This document shows, one piece after another, positions 52,596 through 61,750 of a stretch of 64,000 bases of DNA. The notes under the pieces are model-generated. The model was not told the DNA's origin, made no database searches, and worked only from the letters and a program-made list of their open reading frames with translations. The DNA lies in the NCBI GenBank assembly GCA_011523705.1, contig WTGC01000140.1:62001-126000 (forward strand), in the 5' to 3' direction. Positions within the stretch are counted from its first letter, which is position 1; every line of letters begins with the position of its first letter. The position numbers and the translations under genes were made by a program. The DNA is from Chloroflexota bacterium (GTDB lineage: Bacteria > Chloroflexota > Anaerolineae > Aggregatilineales > Phototrophicaceae).

Positions 52596-55500
52596 TTATC
52601 GCGCGCGCCTTACGCCGATTGTCAGGCTTTCGCCCCGCCCCTTGATCTCGAACGATTCCCTCACATATTCATCCGATATCTCACCCGGTCGCAACTGTTC
52701 GGCCAAGGTCTCGGCGCAAATGTATCCGCTGAACAACTGCATGACGGCGTCGACTGTATCCGACGCGTCGCAATAGACGATGTCGATGCGGTCATCCAAG
52801 GCGAAATCCGCGGTCCTCCGCAGGTTCTGAATGCGGCGAATGAGCTCGCGAGCCAATCCTTCTCTCAGCAGGTCCGATGTCAAGAGCGTGTCCAGCACGA
52901 CAATGTAGCCGCCATCTTCGACCGCCCCCTGAGGTGTCTGCGCGCGAACCGTGACCTCGCATTCGTGATTGAGGATTTCGAAGCTGGATCCATTCAACTC
53001 AACGGTGATGTCTCCACCTTCCAGCAATTTTTCGGCTAATGGACGCACGAATTCCTGCTGACCGTCGCGCAGCGCCGTTTGAATCGCTTTGAAATCCGCG
53101 CCGTATTTGCGCCCCAAGTAGCGCGGAAGCGGATTGAGACTGTAGGTCGTCGTGGATTCAAAGGCGCTCGCCTGGTCGGCGCCCATTACGCTGACCGCCT
53201 TGATGTTCAGCTGGCCCTTGATCAAATCCGCGTAGCGCTCCACAACCGGCGCTTCCGAGACGTCGCGCAAGGCAAATTGCGCGCCCGCCAAGGGCTGACG
53301 AACGCCAAGCTGCGCTTCGTTGCGCGCGGCCAGACCGAGGCTGACCAGGCGCCGCACCAGCGACATTTCTTGCGTCAGGCTCTCATTGACAAGCGCCTCA
53401 TCACTCAGGGGCCAGCTCGACAGATGCACACTGTCAACTGAAGCGCCGGCCTGTTCAGCCACGAGATTCCGATACATCTCCTCGCTCAAGAAGGGCATCG
53501 TCGGCGCCAACAATTGCGACACGGTCTTAAGCGCTTCGTAGAGCGTGGCATAAGCCGAGAGTTTGTCGCTGTCTGCTTCGCTCTTCCAGAAGCGGTCACG
53601 GCTCAAACGCACGTACCAATTGCTCATGCGCTCCACGAATTCCTCGATCGGGCGGGTCGCGTTGACCGCATCGTATTCTTCGAATGCGTCTGTCACCGTT
53701 CTAATCAGCGTGTGCAGCTCCGCCAGCAGCCACTGATCCAGCGGGTCGCGATCGGACGGCGCGGGCGCGTTTTGCGTCGGCGCCCAGCCATCGATATTGG
53801 CGTAGGTGACGAAGAAGCTGTAGGTATTCCACAAGGTGGACCAGAACTTCTTGATCACATCATTGACCAGATTGATCGAAAAGCGGCGCGATTCACCCGG
53901 CGGACCTGATGTATACATATACCAGCGGAAGGCATCGGCGCCGGCCTGTTCCAGCACCATCCAGGGGTCGACGGCGTTGCCCAGGCTCTTGGACATTTTC
54001 TGGCCATTTTCATCAAGAATGTGGCCCAGGCAAATGACGTTTTTGAACGAGACCGTTTCAAAGAGCATCGCCGCGATCGCATGCAGACTGTAAAACCAGC
54101 CGCGAGTCTGATCCACCGCCTCGCAGATATAGTCAGCTGGATGCTGCTCGTCCAGGACCTCGCTGTTTCTCACTGGATAACCCCATTGCGCCACCTGCAT
54201 GGCGCCGCTGTCGAACCAGACGTCGATCACTTCCGGCACGCGGCGCATCGTTCCGCCGTCTCCATTTGGATTTTCGAATGTGACATCATCGACGTAAGGG
54301 CGATGCAGATCAAGCTCGCTGAGATCTTTGCCCGCAAGCTCGCTTAGCTCCTCAACGCTGCCGACGCAGATCATGTCCCCCGTTTGATCATCCGCCCAGA
54401 CGGGCAGAGGCGTGCCCCAAAAACGTTCCCGGCCCAGCGACCACTCCTTGAGATCGTCAAGCCAGTTGCCGAAGCGCCCGTCTCTGATATGCTGCGGCAC
54501 CCAATTCACCGTCTGGTTGAGGTCGATCATAAGCTGTTTGTACTTCAGCGTATCGATGAACCAGGTCTCGCGCGCGAAGTACATCAGAGGCGAGCCGTCG
54601 CGCCAGTTATGCGGGTAGGTATGCTCATAAGTCTCGCTGCGGTACATCAAGCCGCGCTCGGCCAAGTCGTCGATAATATGCCGATCGGCATCTTTGAACC
54701 ACATGCCGCGGAAGGACGACACCGCCTCTACAAAGTGGCCGGTTTCATCCACAGTGATCAATACCGGCAGATCGTGTTTACGTCCGGTCGCCAAATCATC
54801 GACGCCGTAGGCGGGCGCCGTATGCACGATGCCGGTCCCGTCGGCGGTGCTGACGTAATCGGCCGCGACAACATAGGCGTAGTCTTGCTCAACGGGTAAG
54901 AATGTGTACAAAGGCTGATATCGCCAGCCCACCAGATCGCTGCCCCGGAAGCGATTGACGATCTTATACTCATCGGGATCCGACAACACCTTCTCCATGA
55001 GAGCGTCGGCCAGGATCAGCTGTTCGGTCCCTTCGCCATCAATCGCGGGACCCTCGACTTGTACGTAATCGACATCAGCGCCGACGGCCAAGGCGGCATT
55101 TGCCGGCAGCGTCCATGGGGTCGTCGTCCAAGCCAGCAAATAGACGCCCGGCCGTTCCCGAACCGGAAAGCGCACATAAACACTGGGATCGACGATCGTC
55201 TTGTAGCCTTGCGCCACCTCGTGCGTGCTCAAAGGCGTGCCTGAAGATGGACTGTATGGCACGACCTTGTAGCCGCGGTAGAGCAAGCCCTTATCCCAGA
55301 ACTGCTTGAGAATCCACCAGACGCTTTCAATGTAGTCGTTGGAAAAGGTGACGTAAGCATCGTCAAGATTGACCCAGAAAGCGGTGCGTTCGGTCAACTT
55401 CTCCCATTCGTTGATGTGCTGGAAAACATTGGCGCGACACTTGGCGTTGAACTCGGCCACGCCATATTCTTCAATCTGTCCTTTGTTCTCGAAACCGAGT

Positions 55501-55805
55501 TCCTTTTCGACCTCGATCTCGACCGGCAGACCGTGTGTATCCCAGCCGCCGCGCCGCAGGCAATAATAGCCCTGCATCACCTTGTAGCGCGGGAACATAT
55601 CTTTGAAGGCGCGCGACAGCACGTGATGGCTGCCGGGCATGCCATTGGCCGTCGGCGGACCTTCATAAAAGACATATCGAGGCGCATCCTCGCGCCCCAT
55701 TGTCGTCCGTTCAAAGACTCGATTGAAACGCCAGAAGTCAAGCTGCTGCTGCTCGAGCTTGTTGATGACTTCGCTGCTAACCTGCGGGTTTACGGCTCTA
55801 AACAT
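52596..55805 (-). CDS. ileS: Isoleucyl-tRNA synthetase
   Basis: 1069 residues, the long form related to eukaryotic and many Gram-positive enzymes. The HIGH-like motif is GMPGSHHVLSRAFKDMFPRYK and the KMSKS loop is DENGQKMSKSLGNAVDPW. The CP1 editing domain lies between (LLAWTTTPWTLPANAALAVG; HTAPAYGVDD). WDTHGLPVEIEVEKELG and WFDSGAMQVAQWGYP are further class Ia marks. The C-terminal end lacks the zinc ribbon seen in the E. coli type. This type of IleS is often insensitive to mupirocin (family knowledge, not shown here). The leader is about 165 bases; see 55981-56008. Confidence 0.96.
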   Translation of the reverse strand: MFRAVNPQVSSEVINKLEQQQLDFWRFNRVFERTTMGREDAPRYVFYEGPPTANGMPGSHHVLSRAFKDMFPRYKVMQGYYCLRRGGWDTHGLPVEIEVEKELGFENKGQIEEYGVAEFNAKCRANVFQHINEWEKLTERTAFWVNLDDAYVTFSNDYIESVWWILKQFWDKGLLYRGYKVVPYSPSSGTPLSTHEVAQGYKTIVDPSVYVRFPVRERPGVYLLAWTTTPWTLPANAALAVGADVDYVQVEGPAIDGEGTEQLILADALMEKVLSDPDEYKIVNRFRGSDLVGWRYQPLYTFLPVEQDYAYVVAADYVSTADGTGIVHTAPAYGVDDLATGRKHDLPVLITVDETGHFVEAVSSFRGMWFKDADRHIIDDLAERGLMYRSETYEHTYPHNWRDGSPLMYFARETWFIDTLKYKQLMIDLNQTVNWVPQHIRDGRFGNWLDDLKEWSLGRERFWGTPLPVWADDQTGDMICVGSVEELSELAGKDLSELDLHRPYVDDVTFENPNGDGGTMRRVPEVIDVWFDSGAMQVAQWGYPVRNSEVLDEQHPADYICEAVDQTRGWFYSLHAIAAMLFETVSFKNVICLGHILDENGQKMSKSLGNAVDPWMVLEQAGADAFRWYMYTSGPPGESRRFSINLVNDVIKKFWSTLWNTYSFFVTYANIDGWAPTQNAPAPSDRDPLDQWLLAELHTLIRTVTDAFEEYDAVNATRPIEEFVERMSNWYVRLSRDRFWKSEADSDKLSAYATLYEALKTVSQLLAPTMPFLSEEMYRNLVAEQAGASVDSVHLSSWPLSDEALVNESLTQEMSLVRRLVSLGLAARNEAQLGVRQPLAGAQFALRDVSEAPVVERYADLIKGQLNIKAVSVMGADQASAFESTTTYSLNPLPRYLGRKYGADFKAIQTALRDGQQEFVRPLAEKLLEGGDITVELNGSSFEILNHECEVTVRAQTPQGAVEDGGYIVVLDTLLTSDLLREGLARELIRRIQNLRRTADFALDDRIDIVYCDASDTVDAVMQLFSGYICAETLAEQLRPGEISDEYVRESFEIKGRGESLTIGVRRAR

Positions 55806-55980
55806 GATTATTCACTGCTCCATGCCACTGATACGAATAGTCTGATGCGATATCTCGCGCGGAACCGCCAGATTCGAATCAGCGAGCAATGACCCGCGGC
55901 GCGCGCGCATCTCCATGCGACACCACGTAAGCACCTCCTCGTCGTTGAGGCATCCCCTTCGGGACTGCATATCCGCTGGG

Positions 55981-56008
55981 ATTATGGCGTAAATTGGAAT
56001 CGGGTAAA
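55981..56008 (-). promoter_or_regulatory. Candidate promoter of ileS
   Basis: Minus strand TTTACC (56003-56008), 16 bases, CATAAT (55981-55986). The leader of roughly 165 bases contains a 24-codon reading frame (55879-55953) and several GC-rich short hairpins, including the palindrome GATTCGAATC (55871-55880). No T-box consensus was found. Confidence 0.4.
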
Positions 56009-56056
56009 AGGGTTAAGTCAGAGGGTTGACGCGCTGCCAGCCACAACGCTTAGCGG

Positions 56057-56866
56057 CTATTGGATGTTTTCCAAGGCCTCGCGAAGTTCACATTCAACAT
56101 CGGACAGGTGAGCGCCGTATGGGGTGTCGCTGTATTTTCGCGCCTCCAGCAGCCAATGCTCGATGTTCTGGCGAATAGGCTCTTCAGTCGGCATTTCGTC
56201 CGCGCCCAGAGCCCACAGGTAGTATTGCAGCAAGAGCAATTGGGCCGGATCGTCCGCCAGTGCGGGTCGCGCCGCCGTCAAGTGCCGATAGGCTTCGGCG
56301 TGCTCGCCCAGCAGATAGCGCGCCTGCCCCAGTTCAAATCTCACGATGTCTGGCGCGCCGGTCTCGATGGCGCGTTCAATGCGTTCGCTCGCGGCGTCAT
56401 ATTCGCCTTGCACAAGGTGGAGCTTTCCCGCGCTGAAAAGCGCCAAGTCGTGCCGCGGCTTGAGTTCCAGCGCCCGCGCCAGCGCCGTTCGAGCAGGGTC
56501 GAATTGACTCAGATGACGATAAGTGTTGCCAAGCAAAACCAGGGCGTCGACCGACGCGCGTCCTCTATCGGGCAATGCCTCCAACAACTCGCGCGCGGCT
56601 TGATAGTCACACGCAATGAAATGCTGCTGCGCCTGATGATAGGGCGATGCGTCGCGCCGATTGCCCCAGAGGAATAAAAGCTGAATCGTGACGAGCAGCC
56701 CGAAGGCGCCAATTCTTGCCGGAAACTGAATGGCCTCCGAACCCAAGAAGCCGACGCCTAGCAGCGCCAGCAATAGAAGAATGGCTATCGCGAGCGATAA
56801 CTTCGCTGATGCATCCCATTCCGGCAGCCGCCGCGTCAGATCGCGCGCGACCTGCCAGAGCATCAT
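56057..56866 (-). CDS. Membrane-anchored TPR protein (third of three)
   Basis: 269 residues. Hydrophobic helices at about 21-43 and 49-69 are followed by TPR-type repeats (YHQAQQHFIACDYQAARELLEALP; LVLLGNTYRHLSQFDPARTALARALELKPRHDLALFSAG). The repeats bind protein partners. The start shares the TGATG junction with the preceding TPR gene. Last gene of a seven-gene operon. Confidence 0.75.
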   Translation of the reverse strand: MMLWQVARDLTRRLPEWDASAKLSLAIAILLLLALLGVGFLGSEAIQFPARIGAFGLLVTIQLLFLWGNRRDASPYHQAQQHFIACDYQAARELLEALPDRGRASVDALVLLGNTYRHLSQFDPARTALARALELKPRHDLALFSAGKLHLVQGEYDAASERIERAIETGAPDIVRFELGQARYLLGEHAEAYRHLTAARPALADDPAQLLLLQYYLWALGADEMPTEEPIRQNIEHWLLEARKYSDTPYGAHLSDVECELREALENIQ

Positions 56867-57750
56867 CAGCTGTTCTTCCTCTTGCCCAGGGTCTCGGCGA
56901 TTGCCTCTTCGATCTTTTCAATTTCATAGTGCAGCAAACTGCCGTATGCCGTGCCCTCGAGCGCGCGCAAAGTCGACTTCCACGCCTGCAGCCCGTGCGC
57001 GGTAGAGACCATGCGCTCGCTGGCGCTTTGGGCGTTTTCGCGCTCACCACCCTTCAGGTAATGACGCGACAGATAGTAATTGACGCGAACAGCGTACATG
57101 GACGGCATCGAATATAGCGCGGCATGTTTGAAGGATTCCATCGCTGAGTCATGCTCGCCAGCTAACTGCTGCACAAAAGCCAACTCCGCCCAGATGATAG
57201 GCTGTGCCGGGGATAGCTGGGCGGCCGTCTGCAGCGCGATAGCCGCTTCGCCATAACTCGCCTGCATGCGGTATCCGTTCGCCAAGGTCATGTAGGCGCC
57301 GGCATCGCGCGGGAACATTTGCACGGCGCGGTCGGCCGTCTCTTGCGCCTTCGCCAGTTGGCCGTTGTAGGCGTAGGCGCTGGTCAGCAGCATGAGCAAA
57401 TCGGGTGTGATCTTGCCACCGGCGAGCACGCGCTCCAGCAATTGAATCGCCTCAGGGAATTTGAGCTTCTGCATCAAGCGGTAAGCCTCGCCATAGCCCG
57501 CTCCATATTGGCGTGACTGGCGCGCCAGCAATACACCAACCAGCAGGAAGCCAAGCAGAATCATGCTCGCGGACAGGCATAGCCCGGCGAGGGACATCTG
57601 CGCCACCGGAGAAATGTAAGAATCGAGCGGCTCGGTGATGCCATCGGCTAATTCGATCAACACGCCGAGGACAAATACGATGAAGCCCAATGCCGCCAGC
57701 GCAACCGAGACGAGCACCGCTATCCAGCCGATCAGACGGCGGAAGGACAT
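56866..57750 (-). CDS. Membrane-anchored TPR protein (second of three)
   Basis: 294 residues from ATG 57750, with GGAG upstream. Two membrane helices at about 7-35 and 50-77, then TPR repeats (EAIQLLERVLAGGKITPDLLMLLTSAYAYNGQLAKAQETADRAVQMFP). It resembles its two neighbours in layout, which suggests old duplication. Partner and function unknown. Confidence 0.75.
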   Translation of the reverse strand: MSFRRLIGWIAVLVSVALAALGFIVFVLGVLIELADGITEPLDSYISPVAQMSLAGLCLSASMILLGFLLVGVLLARQSRQYGAGYGEAYRLMQKLKFPEAIQLLERVLAGGKITPDLLMLLTSAYAYNGQLAKAQETADRAVQMFPRDAGAYMTLANGYRMQASYGEAAIALQTAAQLSPAQPIIWAELAFVQQLAGEHDSAMESFKHAALYSMPSMYAVRVNYYLSRHYLKGGERENAQSASERMVSTAHGLQAWKSTLRALEGTAYGSLLHYEIEKIEEAIAETLGKRKNS

Positions 57751-57763
57751 GTCCGTTCTCCAA

Positions 57764-58753
57764 TTACCGCGATACATCTTGCAATTCGTCCTTTATAAGA
57801 CGGCGCGCCTCTTCGATATCGTCGCTCAAGACTGCGCGCAGCGCCTGCGCCTCATCAGCGCTCATGATGACTTTCCATTCCTCCAAGCCCGCCTTCTCGC
57901 GCTTGAGCGCTGCCAGCGAGTCGCCCGCCGAATCCAGGTCCCCTCGGCGCTGGTAGACTCGCCATAAGTATAGATGTACCAAGAGCCGATGTCGAGAATC
58001 AGGTATTTCCAGGGCCAGCGCGTCACTGAGATGGCGCAGCGCCGCATCGTCCTGCCGCAGTCGCTCTTCTATCATGCCCAGATTATAAGCCGCCACCCAC
58101 TCATCCGGCGCCAGTTCATGCGCCACCCGCGCCGCCTGCATGGCTTCTTCATATCGGCGCGCCTGCAACTCGACCTCAGCCAAGCCGTTGTAAGCGACCG
58201 CCGATTGCGCGTTAAGTTCCGCCATTTGCCGATAATCAGCCCGCGCCGAATCGAGATCGCCGGCCAATCGATGCAGCTCGGCGCGAAATCGAAAATGCTG
58301 CGCCTGATCCGGCTTCTCTCGTATTTCCGCCGACATGCTGGAGATGGCCGATTGGTAGTCGCCTCTGCGCATCGCCTTGACCGCCGCTCGGTAATTTTGG
58401 GGACCGCGCGGGTCGCGGAAGATGAAGATGCCGGCGACGATCCAGCCCAAGCCTGCCCCGACGAACAGCCCGGTCAGATGAGGGAATGCGAGCGAGCCGA
58501 TGACGATCGCCAGCGCTGACGGCACGATGATGCCGAGCCAGCGGAGGCGTTCTTCGGTCGGCAGCCGCCCGAGGACAATCACCGACGACCCTAGAATGAA
58601 GATGACCAGCAGCAGCGACTGAATGCCCGTCGCGACTGGCGAACCCTGGACCAAGACGTTAAGCGCCAGGCTGGCGAGCCCCGTCGCCGCGAGGAGCGCC
58701 AGAAACGCGCGGAAGCGACGCGGACCCAGGAAACTCTGCATTCGCCTAATCAT
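57764..58753 (-). CDS. Membrane-anchored TPR protein (first of three)
   Basis: 329 residues. About four hydrophobic segments between residues 15 and 110 are followed by four or five TPR units (NYRAAVKAMRRGDYQSAISSMSAEIREKPDQAQHF; AYNGLAEVELQARRYEEAMQAARVAHELAPDEWVAAYNLG). It follows the unknown protein at 58787 by 33 bases. Function unknown; similar proteins serve as assembly platforms. Confidence 0.75.
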   Translation of the reverse strand: MIRRMQSFLGPRRFRAFLALLAATGLASLALNVLVQGSPVATGIQSLLLVIFILGSSVIVLGRLPTEERLRWLGIIVPSALAIVIGSLAFPHLTGLFVGAGLGWIVAGIFIFRDPRGPQNYRAAVKAMRRGDYQSAISSMSAEIREKPDQAQHFRFRAELHRLAGDLDSARADYRQMAELNAQSAVAYNGLAEVELQARRYEEAMQAARVAHELAPDEWVAAYNLGMIEERLRQDDAALRHLSDALALEIPDSRHRLLVHLYLWRVYQRRGDLDSAGDSLAALKREKAGLEEWKVIMSADEAQALRAVLSDDIEEARRLIKDELQDVSR

Positions 58754-58786
58754 CGACGCGCCCCGTGAAGGCCTTGCTTCGCGCCG

Positions 58787-59500
58787 TCATCGGGCTTTCG
58801 CCGTCGGCGAAGCATAGTTGCTGATCGCAACCGTCATCTCCTGCTGCTTATAGCTATTCACCCGTTTGACGATCATGTCGTGCTGGTCTATCCAGTATGA
58901 CACCGCCTGGTCTCGGTAGCGGTAACGGCTCGCATTGATCGCGCGATTGCCCAGGAGCACCGTATCTTCGCCGGCATGCTCGACCGGGGAGGCGACCTGC
59001 CGCAATACACCGGGGAAAAGCTGCGCGTGTTCAAACATGGGCACAAATACAGCAATGGCGCCAGTGGACTTCTCCGCCAGCTCCTTGATCGTTGAACCGC
59101 GGAACACCAGCAGAGGCAGGTCAATCAGGGCATCCGCCGGCAAGTCAACCTCGATATACTTTCGTTCATCTCCGTTCAAGCTGTAGCCGATCTGAATGCG
59201 CTCGTCAGTCCGATGGTAGGTCGCCCTTAGCTGCTTTATCCCGCCTTCAAATTTCTCGTTTTCATAACGGATATCGAAACGAACCAGGGCGCCATTGAGG
59301 TCTAGGAGCGCTTCAGCAAGGATGGACTTGCCTTCCTCTTGCCGCGCATCCATATCGACGCGGACGAACTTCTCCCCATCCGAATGCGCATGCAAGGTCC
59401 AGGATTCCGTTTTCGCCAGCGATTGCCCGTTCTTGGAAAAATGGTAGCGGCCGCTGGCCAGGAATCGCTCATGCGCCTGAATCGGATGAAGATAGCGCAT
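58787..59500 (-). CDS. Conserved-looking beta-rich protein of unknown function
   Basis: 237 residues from ATG 59500, which shares a TGATG junction with alaX. No signal peptide. Many short beta strands (SGRYHFSKNGQSLAKTESWTLH; GALVRFDIRYENEKFEGG; NASRYRYRDQAVSYWIDQHDMIVKRV) suggest an outer-sheet barrel, like some lipocalin- or LolA-like folds, but this is only a fold impression. Cotranscribed with alaX and the TPR genes. Confidence 0.55.
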   Translation of the reverse strand: MRYLHPIQAHERFLASGRYHFSKNGQSLAKTESWTLHAHSDGEKFVRVDMDARQEEGKSILAEALLDLNGALVRFDIRYENEKFEGGIKQLRATYHRTDERIQIGYSLNGDERKYIEVDLPADALIDLPLLVFRGSTIKELAEKSTGAIAVFVPMFEHAQLFPGVLRQVASPVEHAGEDTVLLGNRAINASRYRYRDQAVSYWIDQHDMIVKRVNSYKQQEMTVAISNYASPTAKAR

Positions 59501-60207
59501 CAAGCCTCGAGCTCCACGTAGAGCCGCTTGTTGATGCCGCCCTTGCTCTTATACTTGGCGATCTTAATCGCGCCAACCTCGCGCGTGTTGGCGACATGGG
59601 TGCCGCCGTCCGCTTGCAGGTCCAGCCCCACAATCTCCACCGTCCGCACCTCTTGAATGCTCTCGGGCAAGAGATTGATTTTTGTGCGAATCAGATCGGG
59701 GATTTCAAAGGCGGTCTCGCGCGGCAGGATGGCGATCTTCACATCGCGCGCCGCTTCAACTTCGATGTTGATCTTCTTTTGGATCTCCACGATGACTTCG
59801 GGCGCCAGCCGCTCAAACTCGAAATCCATGCGCCCGCTGAGCACATCCATATTGCCGCCGGTGACGCTGGCTTGATAATCACGCCAGATCACGCCGCAGA
59901 GGATATGCATCGCCGTATGTGTCCGCATAATTTTGTAGCGCCGATCCCAGTCAATCTCGCCCCGGACGCGGCTGCCGACGGCTGGCAATTCGTCGTCCAG
60001 CAGATGCACATTCCCGCGCCGAACCTTGCTGACACAATAGCGCGCCTCGCCATTCGACAACGCGCCGTGATCCGGCAGCTGTCCGCCGCCACCGGGATAA
60101 AAGGCGCTTCGGCTGAGCGTTACGCCATTCTGATTAAGGTCATGGTCAAGCACGACCGCGTCAAACTCTTTGCAATAGCTGTCGGTCAAATAAAGCAACT
60201 CGGTCAT
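59500..60207 (-). CDS. alaX: Alanyl-tRNA editing protein AlaX
   Basis: 235 residues from ATG 60207. Free-standing enzyme that hydrolyses mischarged Ser- or Gly-tRNA-Ala. RSAFYPGGGGQLPDHG is the AlaX entry motif; the zinc site is H97-x3-H101 (RTHTAMHIL) with D200-x3-H204 (QADGGTHVANTREVG), where the C-x3-H of AlaRS carries Asp instead of Cys. The next gene shares a TGATG junction. Full-length AlaRS is not in the window. Confidence 0.93.
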   Translation of the reverse strand: MTELLYLTDSYCKEFDAVVLDHDLNQNGVTLSRSAFYPGGGGQLPDHGALSNGEARYCVSKVRRGNVHLLDDELPAVGSRVRGEIDWDRRYKIMRTHTAMHILCGVIWRDYQASVTGGNMDVLSGRMDFEFERLAPEVIVEIQKKINIEVEAARDVKIAILPRETAFEIPDLIRTKINLLPESIQEVRTVEIVGLDLQADGGTHVANTREVGAIKIAKYKSKGGINKRLYVELEA

Positions 60208-60686
60208 CAATCCGCCTCCGGTACGGACGCGCGCATGCGCAGCATCGTCGTTTCGCCGCCTATCGCCTTCCAAAATGCCAATGCCTCGTGATTGCCCGCG
60301 CTGACATGCCATTCAAAGTGACTGACGCTTCGCGAGCGGAACCAAAGCATCAAGCGTTCGACCAACTGTTTGCCTAAACCGCGCCGACGATAGGTGGTTT
60401 GCACATAGATGTCCGCTAGTAAGCCGCAGCGCAGCGGCATGAACAGTTCGGTGGTGATATCGGCGATGACGCCATTGACGTAACCGACGACCGCGCCATC
60501 GATTTCAGCCACCAGCACGCGCGCGTCCGCATCTCGGAGACGGTCCAGAATGCCGCGCGCATATCGCTCCGCGCCCCGTTCCGCCGGTCGAAAGGTCAAT
60601 GAGTCCAGCGCGGCGTGATAGGCAACCATCTCCGACCACAGATCGCCAATGCGCTCGGCATCGGACCCTTCCGCCAAACGTATCAT
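60207..60686 (-). CDS. GNAT-family acetyltransferase
   Basis: 159 residues from ATG 60686, which overlaps the previous stop by four bases (ATGA). The acetyl-CoA motif is ADIYVQTTYRRRGLGKQLVERL, and VSHFEWHVSAGNHEALAFWKAIGG is the usual end of the fold. Substrate unknown. Coupled to alaX behind it. Confidence 0.88.
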   Translation of the reverse strand: MIRLAEGSDAERIGDLWSEMVAYHAALDSLTFRPAERGAERYARGILDRLRDADARVLVAEIDGAVVGYVNGVIADITTELFMPLRCGLLADIYVQTTYRRRGLGKQLVERLMLWFRSRSVSHFEWHVSAGNHEALAFWKAIGGETTMLRMRASVPEAD

Positions 60687-61147
60687 AACGGCAGCCTGAA
60701 CCTCTCGGAACAAGCAGTGGCGCCCTGCGCGCGCCAGAACGCTGCTTCCACCGGGTAGCGCGCGGGGACGTCCACCTCGATTTCGCCGGCGCCACTAGCG
60801 CTAAGCCACCGCCGAGCGCGCTCCAATAGCAAATCAGCCAAGCCGCGATGCGTTTCATGCAAATCGATGACCATCTCCAGCAAGACGCCACGCTGTTGGG
60901 GCTGCAAGCCCGGCACTCCCGACGCTAAACGGACGACGGCGAATCCAAGCAGCGCCCCGTCTCGTTCCGCCACCCAAAAACTCGTCCGCTCGTCGCTAAT
61001 CCAGCAGGCGGCTGCGGTCGACCAATTCCCGCGGGCATCGGGCAAGAGCTTGATGCGCCTATCAGCCTGTTGCAGCAAATTAATTCGGTCGAACCAGAGT
61101 TCGGCGGCGGCCGGCAAGTCCGACAACCTCGCCAGTCGAATCTGCAT
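60683..61147 (-). CDS. GNAT-family acetyltransferase, diverged
   Basis: 154 residues from ATG 61147; the longer reading runs through the upstream control region. MQIRLARLSDLPAAAELWFDRI opens a GNAT fold; LEMVIDLHETHRGLADLLLERARRWL replaces the usual Q/RxxGxG/A loop with THRGLA. VPARYPVEAAFWRAQGA ends the fold. First gene of the seven-gene operon down to 56057. Confidence 0.78.
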   Translation of the reverse strand: MQIRLARLSDLPAAAELWFDRINLLQQADRRIKLLPDARGNWSTAAACWISDERTSFWVAERDGALLGFAVVRLASGVPGLQPQQRGVLLEMVIDLHETHRGLADLLLERARRWLSASGAGEIEVDVPARYPVEAAFWRAQGATACSERFRLPL

Positions 61148-61190
61148 GACGCCTCGTCTTGTGTATTCTTGTCGGGAAAAGCTTATCACC

Positions 61191-61219
61191 GTGCCAGACA
61201 AGCCACAAGGCGCTATAAT
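61191..61219 (+). promoter_or_regulatory. Candidate promoter of the TPR/RsmD operon
   Basis: GTGCCA (61191-61196), 17 bases, perfect TATAAT (61214-61219). The leader to 61375 would be about 150 bases, with no recognised riboswitch. Confidence 0.45.
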
Positions 61220-61374
61220 ACGCAGGCGCGGCAATTCGGCGCTTCCTCCGCGCTTTCCGCTAAGCAGTAGCGGCGAGTCAAGTTTTCGGTAAAATACAGG
61301 TGATTTCCCGCGTCGAGTGTGGTCGCCCCTTGGCAACGGCAATTCGCTCGACTTGATATCCGGAAGGAGAAGAC

Positions 61375-61731
61375 ATGTCCACGTTACCCTCGGCAGAGAA
61401 AATCGGCAGAGCATGGCGCCAGCATCGCGACGGCGACAATCAGGGCGCCATTCGATTGTTTGAAGAGGTGATCGCCGCCAGCCCGGATAGCGTCGACGCC
61501 CACTACGGGATGGGTTTGGCCTTCAAATCAATGGGCGAAATGCAGTCCGCCGCCGAGTCGTTTCAGCGGGCGCTTTCCGTCACTGAGCAGGCGCTTTCCG
61601 CAGTGCAGTTGACGTCGCATGCTGAAGGTCAGCATGGCGCCAACGACCTCGAAACCAACATCGACGATCGCTATATGATGCTGACTCGAATGCTGAATCA
61701 GCGCCTTGAGGATGTCGGCGGCACGGCCTAA
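61375..61731 (+). CDS. Small TPR protein
   Basis: 118 residues. GGAAGGAGA (61361-61369) gives a strong ribosome site. Two TPR-like units: IGRAWRQHRDGDNQGAIRLFEEVIAASPDSVDAHYGMGLAFKSMGEMQSAAESFQRAL. Function unknown. Followed by the RsmD-like gene after 19 bases. Confidence 0.75.
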   Translation: MSTLPSAEKIGRAWRQHRDGDNQGAIRLFEEVIAASPDSVDAHYGMGLAFKSMGEMQSAAESFQRALSVTEQALSAVQLTSHAEGQHGANDLETNIDDRYMMLTRMLNQRLEDVGGTA

Positions 61732-61750
61732 TCGAGCTGAATGCCTAGCT

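Noticed and set aside
55871..55880. tRNA T-arm (GATTCGAATC) in the ileS leader
   Set aside because: It is a short palindrome; no acceptor, D or anticodon arm can be built around it.
55806..56050. T-box riboswitch upstream of ileS
   Set aside because: The closest match to the T-box core is CTGGCGGTTCCGCG, which misses the invariant TGGNACC; no specifier loop with an Ile codon in a stem I could be drawn.
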